Below, piece after piece: positions 22,413-34,445 of a stretch of 64,000 nucleotides of DNA. The translations under genes were made by a program, and so were the position numbers. This stretch comes from Petrosia ficiformis (Eukaryota; Porifera; Demospongiae; Haplosclerida; Petrosiidae), in contig OX345643.1 in NCBI GenBank assembly GCA_947044365.1, positions 1,638,501-1,702,500 on the forward strand. Reading direction: 5' to 3'. The notes under the pieces are model-generated. The model ran no database searches, had not been told where the DNA came from, and saw only the letters and a list, made by a program, of their open reading frames with translations. Position 1 is the first letter of the stretch. Each line of letters starts with the position of its first letter.

Positions 22413-22526
22413 GTAAAATGCAGTTTACTGTCTTTTCAACACTTGCTTAGTGGCACACATTTAGAAACAATTATTTTCATAATGTTAAACATATACATAA
22501 TACACAACTCGTTTATTTACACACAG

Positions 22527-22827
22527 AACCAGCAGATCCTGAGTATTTTATGCATATTGCGGTCAAACATTGCAACTACATTGTGAATTTCCTGCTACAC
22601 CTGGTGAAATACTGTGGTTCATAAGCAATACAATACTTACAACCAACGATAGTTTTCTTATTACTCAGCGACTGTAGCATTCTACACCTAATGTACTCTA
22701 CTATATGAAGGTGCATTGGATGTAGTTGATGATAGTTACCTGTCTCACAGTTTAGGTCTACAATGTATCCATTACACAATAATAGGAAACAATCTAAATT
22801 AAACTCCATTAATGAAAACCTTTGGAA
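22527..22827 (+). pseudogene. Ig-like exon 3 of the block before copy C (broken)
   Basis: Homologous to 1063-1356. One base is lost in the run after GAGTAT (tatttta for tattttta), there is a TAG in place of the codon after the ACTCAGCGACTG stretch, and more indels follow. Confidence 0.7.
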
Positions 22828-22921
22828 GTAAGCATAGTGTAATATATAAGTTGGGTATGTATGTACAAGGTATTGTATATATAAGAACATTGTTGTAACT
22901 TTAAAACATTTCGTTCCACAG

Positions 22922-23170
22922 CACGACATTATTTTGGACTAAGTGTTATTGGTTGATCACAAACCATTAACTGTTCTTTTACAAGTGACACTGTTCAGAG
23001 TACTGAAATACATTCAGATGAAGGTATACTTGATTCAGTCAGCACTTGGAAAAACAATTAAGTTTGAAAATACCGAGACTATGGATACAATACACAATAA
23101 TAAATATGTTTGCATAAGTGTAGCTTCTTATGGAAATGATTACCTTAGTGTGATATTCATTTTTGTATGG
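22922..23170 (+). pseudogene. Ig-like exon 4 of the block before copy C (broken)
   Basis: A good acceptor (ttccacag) and a first-Cys strand TINCSFTSD, then a 4-base insertion relative to 1474-1697 (tcagtcagcactt) shifts the frame to a stop. The second-Cys strand survives in another frame. Confidence 0.65.
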
Positions 23171-23320
23171 ATCGGAATATTGGGTTCTTTCTTTATTCGG
23201 AACTCTTTTAGTACAAGATTAGACTCTTTATAATTGTGCTATTAGTAAAGGCTTTGTTGCATGTATATTGTCAGCTACTGGATGACATATACAAACAAAA
23301 CTTGCTTCATTACATTACAG

Positions 23321-23469
23321 CTACATCAGTGGATCAATGTATTGATTTAATTATTTACTTCAGTCCACTAGATTATAGACCAAGACTGATTGATATTGGT
23401 ACTCCCATAGAATCAGAATATAAGTATCACGTGACATTGAGTCGATCACTTTTTCATATAGTAGTCTAG
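23321..23469 (+). pseudogene. Truncated duplicate of domain-1 exon before copy C
   Basis: After acceptor attacag it reads TSVDQCIDLIIYFSPLDYR, the start of domain 1, then departs and stops at VV. Only about 40 codons are kept. Equivalent fragments precede D, E and F. Confidence 0.75.
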
Positions 23470-25291
23470 TCACCTAATTGTATTTTAAACATCATTATTA
23501 TTGCCCATGGGCATTAACTGCTTATTGCACAGTTACCTAAGGAGATGCTAATGGACCAACCAGAAATGTCAATTGAAAGGCACTAAGGTTTTTAGAACAT
23601 TCATTACTGTGTGTAAAGCATTTTAATGTGGAAAAATAAAAGTACTAATATTATTAATTTTGTTGTTACTGTAGTTTTCAGTTACTTGACTAGATAATGC
23701 AGTCACTTCACTCATGTATTATCTTAGCTTGAACTTTGTTGAACCCAACCCTTGTGCTATGTTAAAATATATAATACATGATAGAGAATGATGCTCAAGA
23801 AGACCTTTATGTCAAAATGTTCTTACAATGAAATCTACCATGCACCATGTTTTTAAAAGTCAATTAAGAACAACTCTACTGAATATTTCATTTTGTAGGC
23901 ATTCAGAAGCATCTGAGCAACCATTATTTGTAACTCTAGTGTCAAAACCCACTCAAACAGACTGGAAAGTGTTGCATTTCTTGCCAAGTGATATATAAAA
24001 CTATTCATCATCAAGCTTTGATGCTCTATTGGAAGCTGGTCAAAATTTGTATTTGGATTTGCAAAGTACTAATGTTATTAATTTTGTTGTTACTGTAGTT
24101 TTCAGTTACTATAACGAAAAAAAACATTTAATTGTACAGCTGTGATGTTAATACAATGTTTCTTCTCAATGTTCCAATAAATGGTGATCCATATAATGTA
24201 TTGAATTTAACCATGCATAGAAGACAAAACTATTGGTTATCCCTTAGCTGAACTTCAAATTCACTTGCAGCAGCAGCATTACATGGAGATATGCATTTGA
24301 TGAGAATGATTGTGACAATGTAAACCTCCTGAAGTGAGTCTGTACAACAGTAATCCAAATAGTGTTACAAACGAGCTCTTGTGATTACATCCAAGAGAAT
24401 TTAACACTACTAAACTGTTGGTTATCAAAAGCTGTGTTTCGAACATGGGGATTTATTTCCTCTGATCTTCAAAAAAATGATTCTAGCAGTAGATAAATTC
24501 TTCAAAGGAAACTAACTTTATATTATATTATGCAGTAGAATAGTTTGTGTGTCATTTACTGTATGGACAACATTGGATTGTACAGTGTATTCAATAGACT
24601 GTAGTATGTGATGTTTATATTTGTATTTTTATATCTGATCATAAGAATCTATTGATGTCTCCTTGCTGTCCCAAACGAAAATATGATACAATTCAGGTAA
24701 GTATGATATCATCCCTACTGATTGCAAATGTTATTTCCATCTTGAACGTCTCAAGCAGACTGGAAAGTGACACATAATTATTTGCCCTCATTTGGCAAGT
24801 AATGAAGTTGGTCATCTACAAAATTAATGAATATAGAATGCTGGTGGAGTTGAACTATGTCACAATTAACTAATCATACTTCATATATTTACCTTACTAT
24901 ATCTACACATCATCTTGTACTACATTTGTTGATCTGGTTTCTGATCTTTCAACCTGATTTTAAACTACTCCAAACAGATATAGACACTTGTCTTGGAGCA
25001 CAACTTGATACCTATATACTGAACTACAAAATGTATACATGTAATAAACTTGTTTTGTGAGAGATACCAAACAAAATCTGAATTATATTCATATTTTGTG
25101 AAGTAATTTTTGAAAACATTATCATTATTATTATTAATATTATTATTGTTAGTTTTATTGTGCACTCGAAAGTTCTTGCTATTTCTCACTTTGATTATTC
25201 TCTAACAGTTACACCTTGACGATAAAGTCACTTGTAGCTTGCAGTAAAACTATTTTGAATAGCCATTTATAACGTGGTACACAAGTAGTAC
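23470..25291 (+). other. Conserved 1.8 kb upstream block of copy C
   Basis: Shared with D, E and F at high identity. It has no intact gene. A strong gtaagt donor follows SPCCPKRKYDTIQ at about 24695, and a diverged C-x-C...H-x2-C stretch follows about 30 bases on; see the zinc-finger-like remnant in F. It may hold the promoter, but I see no defined motif. Confidence 0.5.
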
Positions 25292-25355
25292 AGTCTCGCG
25301 TTGCCAGACCCAACCTACCACGAAGTAGGTTAACCGGTTGGGTCTACGCGAGACT
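25292..25355. repeat. Foldback upstream of copy C signal exon
   Basis: Outer arms AGTCTCGCG / CGCGAGACT and inner arms AGACCCAACC / GGTTGGGTCT, with a second small palindrome ttaaccggttgg inserted. It ends about 60 bases before the ATG. Confidence 0.65.
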
Positions 25356-25417
25356 AATTTCGAACAGCACAGTAAGCGATGTTTCAACGTGTTGATTAAA
25401 ACAAAAATCTCAGTATT

Positions 25418-28400
25418 ATGGAATCTCTCTTTTGGAAGGTTCTGATCCTTTTGTCGTGTATACCTCTTATACAAGGTACAAGTTTGTTAGTGATATAATT
25501 AATCTGACTGTATAGTGTGTGTATTATAATATTATATACTAAACGTCCTTCTTATTACAGCTACATCAGTGGATCAATGTATTGATAGAATTATTGATTT
25601 CAGTCTACTAGATTACAGGGCAAGACGGATTGGTATAAATAGAATTCTTGGACCATTAAATGACGAAATAAGAATTTTATTAGATATTCAGTTTAATTGC
25701 AGTACTATAATAAATAGTGTTGTACTGGGAATTGATGTGTGGCCTGCTGGAGGAGACCTTTTTCCAAGTGTACAGATATGGCGTCCATCTGGAAATAGCA
25801 ACTATGCTTTTGTTCCTGGTAGTGAGCGATTTATAATTTATACAACAAAGAATGTTAGTACAACTGCGGTATATAATCATACATTAGAACCACCTCTTGA
25901 AGTTGAGCCAGGAGACCTCCTTGCTTTCTCCCAACCATTAAAAGAAAACAGTGGTGTTCGAGGATTTGATATTGAATCTGTTAATTTCAATTCTCACAGA
26001 ATTAGTTTTGGCGATACAACAGCAGATTTATCAGTACCTCCAATTAACAACAGACTTGTTCTTGTTTATCCTATATTAGCAGGTAAGTATATAATTTTTG
26101 TATGAGTATACTATTTCACACTATCTTCACTACTAACAGATAAACAGTGTCTACACAGTACTAGTTCAGTCAATGCAACATTTATTAAAGATAAATCACT
26201 ACTCACCTCATTTTCAAGATTTAAAGAACGACGTCAGTTACTGTATCCTGAATTAAAGTTCTCTTGTAATGGAAGTGTAACAAAATGGATATACGGAGCA
26301 GTTGTTAGAAGTGCTACTGGAGAACTACCAGAAATACAAATATGGCGTCAAACTGATATTGATACTTACACTAAGCAAGATTTCAGTTGTGTTTCTGCTA
26401 ATGAAACTGAACCAGGAACCAATATACATGAATATTATCCAGAGACTCCTCTGGAATTCCAGGAAGGGGATATACTTGGTTATTTTCAACCTCGTAGAGA
26501 TGACAGTCAAATCGTACTTTATGGTCAGAGATCAAGCGGTCCAACTAATCTACATGTGGATGGTTATGTGAATAATGCTCCTATTACTGTTACTATATCT
26601 AAACTTCAAGAGCTAGAAGGAAATGATTATCCCTTAATTTCACTGGAAATAAGTAAATATGTAATATCTATTTTCCATCTGCAAATCTACTCCCTCAATC
26701 TTTCTTTCATATTTATTACAGGTATTATTACTGAATCAATCATCAAATCAACTATTATTGTGACTTCCTCTTCTATACTAAGTACTAGTGTTGTTAATGA
26801 AATTAGCTTAACAGGTAACATTGTGCATGAGTGTATCTGTATTTAAGGTCTTTACCTAATCTACTGGCATTTCATCCCCTCATGGACCAGTAATAAATAT
26901 ATCTCTTATCAGTTCATTTTTCATCTTCCTTTTAGGTGTTAGTACTGAACAAATCATCACACCAACTGTTATTATAACAGGTAATAGATTGTTCAACTAA
27001 CTATATTCAGTTTTAAACCTAATTTCACTATGCTTGTTTTGATAAGTTAGTTTCTAAACAGATTTTAACTAAGACATTATCTATTCAAGCTGTAATTACA
27101 CCATTGTGTTGTAGCTATTAGTAATACTGCTTGTTCATATCTAGTTATATACAAAATAATTATCATTCATAATAACTGAACTAAAATAATAATACCGCAT
27201 GTATGACTGTATTGGGTGTTAACATACAAGACATAAAACCAGTAAAACTTGAAAACCCCATTAGATATTATCTCCTTCACAAGTTCTTCAAAAGATATTA
27301 AATAATAGTACTCATGGACTGATAGTACTGACAGTACTGATGGTACTGATAGTACTGATGGTATATTTTTAGTATTAACTCTGTAGTACACAGATGTCTA
27401 ATGAAACTGAAACTGAAATGGTTCTATTTGTTGAACATATTAATTCTCATAACACAGTATATTCTGAGACACTAACATTATTATGTTATTATTCTTGTAA
27501 TTCATTTGTCATTAACAGTATCTGAAATAATGATGAGTTCAATAATGAGTTCAACAATTACTATCATGAATCCTACATCAGAACAACTGGATGATAAACA
27601 ATTTGCAGAATCTGAAACTATGATGAGTTCGGTAATGAGTTCAGTAATCAGTTCAACAGCTATTATCATGAATCCTACATCAGAAAAATTGAATTGTAAA
27701 GTATGATACTATGTGTACACTGCAAATATACAATTGTTAAAATAGCTAATTTATTGGTTACTACAGTTACTACAGGAATAGTAGAAATTGTAATTTAATT
27801 GATCATATATATAGGTTGCAACATACATGACCATTTAGTTATGACTGTATGTTGACACACATGTAATTGTAATCTAATAATTGCTATTTCAATTATCCAT
27901 ATACTATCTATTGGATATACAAAACAGCAGAATAACATTTTAATTTAATCATTTCATGTTATCAGACCTTCTTTGTGCATCTAATAGGAGATATTGGAGA
28001 TGATAATTGATTACAGTACAAGTATCTTATATCATGCAGTAATAATAACAACCTGTATCAGTGCAATCTAAATTATATGTAGTTATGTATGTATGAGGGT
28101 ATGTATATATGTCTGTGTATAAGTACACGTATAATTATTTGTATTAATGTATGTATTGTTGTACGTTTGTACATTATTGTTTTGAAATATGATAGCATAG
28201 CATACATGTATACCCAAACTGCTTCTAGTTTGGAAAAAGAACACAAAAATCAACACACTTGACCATACACTTTAAAACTTGATTTGTTGTTTTAAACAAT
28301 TTCATTTATAGTATCTACGTAATTATGATTTTAGATTCTGTTAGTGAACTCAATATTATTTTGTTTATAGCACACTGCATGGATTAGTTGCTCCATAAAA

Positions 28401-31400
28401 ATATAATAATTATGAATATTAACATAATTCAATGCTCTCGAGCAACAAATGGTTTCGCACACTATAAGTTAAAGAGCCAAATATTGTTTTGATGTAAAAC
28501 ATTGTTCACGGCTAAATAATTTGCTATATAGTGGGGAAACTTTCCGTAAATAATGCATATACGTATTCTAGTGTACTATAAATGAATGTCAAGACTACTA
28601 ATCTTTATAGGGTAATGTACTCTAGGTAACATAGTTCACAAACAAAAAATAGTTATGTAAGTTAGGCAAGCAATAAATTGGTTGATATAACTAATCAATT
28701 TTGAGAGAGCTACAATTATTATATACAATAACTAATAAAGTAACACATTGAGATATCAATGAAATAATGACTTAAATATTACTATTTTGTATTCAGAATA
28801 CCATGCATACTGGAACCAATATTATGATTTACAAAATGTTTTCAGTACTATTAATAGGAGTTGGAACAGGTCTACTTCTACTGTTTATTATTATATTCAC
28901 TAGTGTATTGATAATAATATTACTAGTGAAATATAGAAGAACTAAACAGAATAACTACAATTTGAAAGGTACACAATGTAAATAAAAGTTGAGTTGTAAA
29001 ATAATGAACAATCCATAATTGCATTATAGCAGAGTTAACCCAATGTGAACACATACTTTACATACATTTGTTATTACACTTTCTGATTTTTTAGTTGCAT
29101 ACCAATCTCATGAACTTGTAATTATTAATGATAATCAAACCTTTAATTTACACACAGTATCAGGTTTGAAATAGTAATATACATGACATCTAGTATTGAA
29201 TAAGCTATCACATTTTATAGATAAACATTTAACTGTTGATGATTATCGTATCTATGATGTACCAAGTAAGGATAACACAAGTACATGCAATAGTAATCTA
29301 TCAATTGATATAATAATGTGCATGAATAAATGTATATTCTACAGATAAACAAGTGACTACTACTAAAAATCTAGTTTATGATTCAGTATCGATATTAATA
29401 TAAATAACAGCAATAGGACTTATTGTGACATAATTAAATAGCACATGTAATAATAACAACCTATTATATAACAAAGGGAAGATAGAGTTTTGCTACGCAA
29501 TTCATGCAACTATTTATACAGAATTATAATGTATTATATAATTATAATTAGTATGGAAAGTGATTATTATAATTATTATGCAATTACTGATGACATACAC
29601 ACAGTATCCGGTTTGAAATAGTAATATACATGACATCTAGTATTGAATAAGTTATCACATTTTATAGATAAACGTAAAACTGTTGATGATTATCGTGTCT
29701 ATGATGTACCAAATATGGATAACACAAGTACATGCAATAGTAATCTATCAATTGATATAATAATGTGCATAAATAACTTTATATTCTACAGATAAACAAG
29801 TGACTACTACTGAAAATCGAGTTTATGATTCAGTATCAGGTAATGTATTGATATTAATATAAATAACAGCAACAGGACTTATTGTGACATAATTAAATAG
29901 CACATGTAATAATACCAACCTATTGTATAACAAATGGAAGATAGAGTTTTACTATGCAATTCATACAACTATTTATACTGAATAATATTATTATAATTAT
30001 TATGGAAAGTGATTATTATATTTATTGTGCAATTACTGACGACATACACACAGTATCCGGTTTGGAATAGTAATATACATGACATCTAGTATTGAATAAG
30101 CTATCACATTTTGTAGATAAACATAAAACTGTTGATGATTATCGTGTCTATGATGTACCAAATATAGATAACACAAGTACATGCAATAGTAATCTATTAA
30201 TTGATGTGCATGAATAAATTTATATTCTACAGATAAACAAGTGACTACTACTGAAAATCTAGTTTATGATTCAGTATCAGGTAATGTATTGATATTAATA
30301 TAGATAACAGCAAGAGGACTTATTGTGACATAATTAAATAGCACATGCAATAACAACCTAGAGTTTTACTATACAATTCATGCAACTGAATTATAATGTA
30401 TTATAATAATTATTATGGAAAGTGATTATTATAATTATTATGCAATTACTGATGACATACACACAGTATCCGGTTTGGAATAGTAATATACATGACATCT
30501 AGTATTGAATAAGTTATCACATTTTATAGATAAGCGTAAAACTGTTGATGATTATCGTGTCTATGATGTACCAAATATGGATAACACAAGTACATGCAAT
30601 AGTAATCTATTAATTGATATAATAATGTGCATGAATAAATTTATATTCTACAGATAAACAAGTGACTACTACTAAAAATCTAGTTTATGATTCAGTATCA
30701 GGTAATGTATTGATATTAATATAAATAACAGCAAGAGGACTTATTGTGACATAATTAAATAGCACATGCAATAACAACCTAGAGTTTTACTATACAATTC
30801 ATGCAACTGAATTATAATGTATTATAATAATTATTATGGAAAGTGATTATTATAATTATTATGCAATTACTGATGACATACACACAGTATCCGGTTTGGA
30901 ATAGTAATATACATGACATCTAGTATTGAATAAGCTATCACATTTTATAGATACACATAAAACTGTTGATGAATGTCATGTCTATGATGTACCAAATATG
31001 GATAACACAAGTACATGCAATAGTAATGTGATATAATAATGTGCATGAATAATTTTATAAACAAGTGACAACAACTAAAAATTCAATTTATGATTCAGTA
31101 TCAGGTAATGTATTGACACTATTATAATAACAGCAACAGGACTTAATGTGACATAATTAACTTGAACATGTATTAATATCATTTTTATTATATAACTATT
31201 TATACACTGTTAATAATGATTGGTTATATCAACATAGTTTGATTGGTTTTATTGTTCGTTATAACTCTTGTTTTCAATTCACTTGTTCTAATTTCTATGT
31301 GCCTATGTTGTGGCCATACAGATAAGGTGTGAATCCCTGTTTTATAAAAGGTTGTTGATTATTTACACCACTATGATCCAGTGCATTCAAAATTTATGTT

Positions 31401-31906
31401 GAGTATTTGAAAACCTGTGTAAAACTAATCTAATTGGTTGAAACAACAAATCAGTTTTTACAGTGATACAGGAAGAAGTATATCAATTATTAATTTATAA
31501 TTATATTTTCTAGAAAGTGAACATATAATCACTGATGATAATCCATCTTATAATGTACACACAGTATCAGGTATAAACAATATACATGTCATAATTTTGC
31601 TTGAAAATGCTTAATTCCATGCACAGATGAACATATGAATATCGATGATAATCCATCTTATAATGTACGCATGATATCAGGTAGAGAGACAAAATGTAGT
31701 TAATGAAACTGTAATATGATTAATTCTTAATCTCACAGATGAACGCGTGATTACTGATGATAATACATCCTATAATATACACACAGTATCAGGTATTGAC
31801 TGGATAATATAATTGAAATTTAATATGATTGTTATTATTAAATGTTTGTTTCAATATCACAGGAGAACATTCAACTGTTGAGGAAAATGATATGACATAC
31901 ACATAA
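25418..31906 (+). CDS. Copy C: receptor-like protein with the longest tail array
   Basis: Exons: signal 25418-25475; domain 1, 25561-26082; domain 2, 26140-26652; stalk 26722-26814, 26936-26980 and 27519-27695; TM 28846-28968; tail 29095-29163 (NQTF), then five YDVP/YDSV pairs, then 31514-31570 (NPSYNVHTV), 31627-31680 (NPSYNVRMI), 31739-31792 (NTSYNIHTV) and 31863-31906 (TYT stop). YDSV exons with both splice sites are 29792-29839 (NRVY), 30233-30280 and 30654-30701 (both NLVY). The first (29345) lacks a donor and the fifth (about 31058) lacks an acceptor. Domain 1 has a unique Trp in DVWPAGGD and ends ISFGDTT. The base before the stalk-3 donor is T rather than G, changing the first TM codon from Val to Leu. 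All domain exons are open. Confidence 0.75.
29165..31110 (+). repeat. Tandem tail-exon repeat of copy C (five pairs)
   Basis: Direct repeats of about 421-447 bases. YDVP exons start at 29221, 29668, 30117, 30530 and 30951; YDSV exons at 29345, 29792, 30233, 30654 and about 31058. The third and fourth units share a deletion around the TATTATATAAC stretch, showing they were copied from one another. Confidence 0.75.
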
Positions 31907-32105
31907 GTACATGTTTTGGATGAACCTTTACTTGATGATTACATATAATAATTTTTAAGAGACAGTTATACTCATATGATCTCTCAATTTTCAAAAAGTA
32001 ATACTTATAATTTATGTATAATTACTGTGTTTGTGTAAACCTCAATCATTTACTTACAATGTTAACAAACTGCTAAGTATGTAGTATTATATTGACAAAG
32101 TATCC

Positions 32106-32141
<36 letters not shown>

Positions 32142-32374
32142 TTATATGTATGTATTACTCAACTGTGAAGATTAATCCCAATGTACATGTATGCTCATTT
32201 ATGTAATTGCAGTGTTAATATTAAAAACAATTAGAAAGATTGATAACTATGTTATTAACAATATAGACCTGGTTAGTTACAGTCCTAGTTGTGTTCAGAG
32301 ATGAAACTTCACTATTATTACAATGCAGTGAATACATGGGTCCTTAATAATCTGTGTATTTTCATTCTATATAG
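31907..32374 (+). other. Spacer after copy C
   Basis: Unit spacer with a pure (TA)n tract at about 32113-32141; no coding feature. The matching tract after copy E is at about 52411-52438. Confidence 0.5.
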
Positions 32375-32662
32375 TTGGACTTAATGTTAAAGTAACTACT
32401 AGTCCACAAGGTCCACCATTCAGAGCAGGTTCCAGCATTGCGGTCAACTGTACTACATCTAATGGTAGTCCGCCTTATGAGTATAAGTGGTCTGTAGGTT
32501 GCAGCTACACAAATATTATGAGCAAATTTGTAGTGGCTGGATCACTTTTTTAGCCACAAAATACTACTGCAGTAAGATGTCATGATGTATATAAATGTAT
32601 TGTCACAGATATCGAAGGCACAACAAGTGAAGTAGGACAAACAAGTATTAAACCAATAACAG
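32375..32662 (+). pseudogene. Ig-like exon 1 of the block before copy D (stop codon)
   Basis: Same 288-base exon as before C, with splice sites kept, but a TAG replaces the Gly codon after GSLF. Otherwise close to the open versions. Confidence 0.75.
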
Positions 32663-32671
32663 GTAAACTAT

Positions 32672-32788
32672 GCAGTACGGGAATTACAGCACGAGAGGTG
32701 TGGTCGAGAAAGCCATACAGCACGAGGCGAAGCCGAGTGCTGTATGGCTTTCGAGACCACAACTCGAGTGCTGTAATTCCCGTACTGC
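32672..32788. repeat. 117-base hairpin inside an insertion
   Basis: Arms GCAGTACGGGAATTACAGCA ... and complement form a near-perfect stem of about 52 bases with loop GAGGCGAAGCCGAG. It begins an insertion of about 345 bases (to about 33018) in the intron between Ig exons 1 and 2 that is absent before C, E and F. Non-coding; a foldback mobile element is likely. Confidence 0.75.
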
Positions 32789-33063
32789 ACGAGAGTGAAT
32801 GGTGCTTTAATTAATTTATAGCACATTGCTGAGGTATATCAAAGGCTAAATTTTTGTAAACAGTCCCTCCTCTAATGAGCTAAGAAACCACATCATTTTG
32901 ATTGCTAAACCACAGTTCAATATAAACCAAACCACAGTTCAAAGGAGTCATACAGGCACACCTGTTCTCAATATGAAAAATACAGCACTGTCGGTGCCTT
33001 TGATACACCCACGCAGTGTACTATAAATGATATAATTGTAATATAGTAACTGCTTCTATCTAG

Positions 33064-33412
33064 ATATAGCTATACAAGTTTTATTTAACAAAACAGCTTT
33101 TGGTACCATCAGAAATATCAGTATTCTCACAACTAATGAAAGTGGTAGATTTTTTGATCTTATTTGCATACTGCTTTTAAGACCGATTATTAGGGAATGA
33201 ATTCTTCCAAATGGTGTTCCTATATCCCAGAGCAATGAAATTTGATTTAGAATGAGGAAACAGCATTGTCTCTCTATCATACATCACTCTAAAGCTGAAA
33301 GAAGGATATTCATTGAACACTGAAGAAATGGGATTATATACTTGTGTAATGCCTGATATAAAGGAAGAGGAGCGTGTAAGTCACATTTGGATTCTTCCAG
33401 AACAAAACTTTG
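33064..33412 (+). pseudogene. Ig-like exon 2 of the block before copy D (broken)
   Basis: Deletion in the first-Cys region (tttgcatactgctttt) and in-frame stops (for example tttgatttagaatga). The second-Cys strand GLYTCVMPD and donor remain. Confidence 0.7.
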
Positions 33413-33539
33413 GTAAGATGCAGTTTTATTAATAAACTGTCTTTTCAACATTTGCTTAGTGGCACACATTTAGAAACAATTATTTTCATAATGTTAAACA
33501 TAATTATACATAATACTCATCTCGTATATTTATACACAG

Positions 33540-33803
33540 AACCAGCAGATCCTGAGTATTTTTATGCATATTCCGGTCAAACATTGCATGTTCATAAGCA
33601 ATACAATACTTACAACCAACGATAGTTTTCTTATTACTCAGCGACTGTAGCATTCTACACCTAATGTACTCTACTATATGAAGGTGCATTGGATGTAGTT
33701 GATTATGGTTACCGGTCTCACAGTTTAGGTCTACAATGTATTATCCATAACACAAGAATAGGAAACAATCTAAATTAAACTCCATTAATTAAAACCTTAG
33801 GAA
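33540..33803 (+). pseudogene. Ig-like exon 3 of the block before copy D (broken)
   Basis: Lacks about 40 bases covering the first Cys and Trp region, and carries the TAG shared with C. Confidence 0.65.
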
Positions 33804-33897
33804 GTAAGTACAGTGTAATATATAACTTGGATATGTATGTACAAGGTATTGTATATATAAGAACATTGTTGTAACTTTAAAACATTTTGTTCCACAG

Positions 33898-34152
33898 CAC
33901 GACATTATTTTGGACTAAGTGTTATTGATCGATCACAAACCATTAACTGTTCTTTTACAAGTGACACTGTTCAGAGTACTGAAATACATTAAGATGAAGG
34001 TATACTTGATTCAGTCAGCACTTGGAAAAACAATTAAGTTTGAAAATACTGAGACTACGGATACAATACACAATAATAAATATATTTGCATCGGTGTAGC
34101 TTCTGATGTGAATCATTACCTTAGTGTGATATTCATTTTTGTATGGATTTGA
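33898..34152 (+). pseudogene. Ig-like exon 4 of the block before copy D (broken)
   Basis: Same 4-base insertion as C, and in addition TCA to TAA at the codon after EIH. Confidence 0.6.
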
Positions 34153-34295
34153 AGATTGAGTTCTTTCTTTATTCGGAACTCTTTTAGTACAAATTAGACT
34201 ATTTATAATTGTGCTATTAGTAAAGGCTTTGTTTCATGTATATTGTCAGCTACTGGATGACATATACAAACAAAACTTGCTTCATTACATTACAG

Positions 34296-34445
34296 CTGCA
34301 TCAGTGGATCAATGAATTGATTTAATTATTGACTTCAGTCTACTAGATTATATAGCAAGATGGATTGATATAAATAGAAATGGTACTCCCATAGATAATA
34401 TAATAGAATCAGAATATAAATATCACGTGACATTGAGTCGATAAC
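34296..34445 (+). pseudogene. Truncated domain-1 exon before copy D
   Basis: Starts ASVDQ and then has TGA in place of the Cys codon. A longer match to domain 1 than before C (it includes ARWIDINRNGTP), then departs. Confidence 0.7.
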
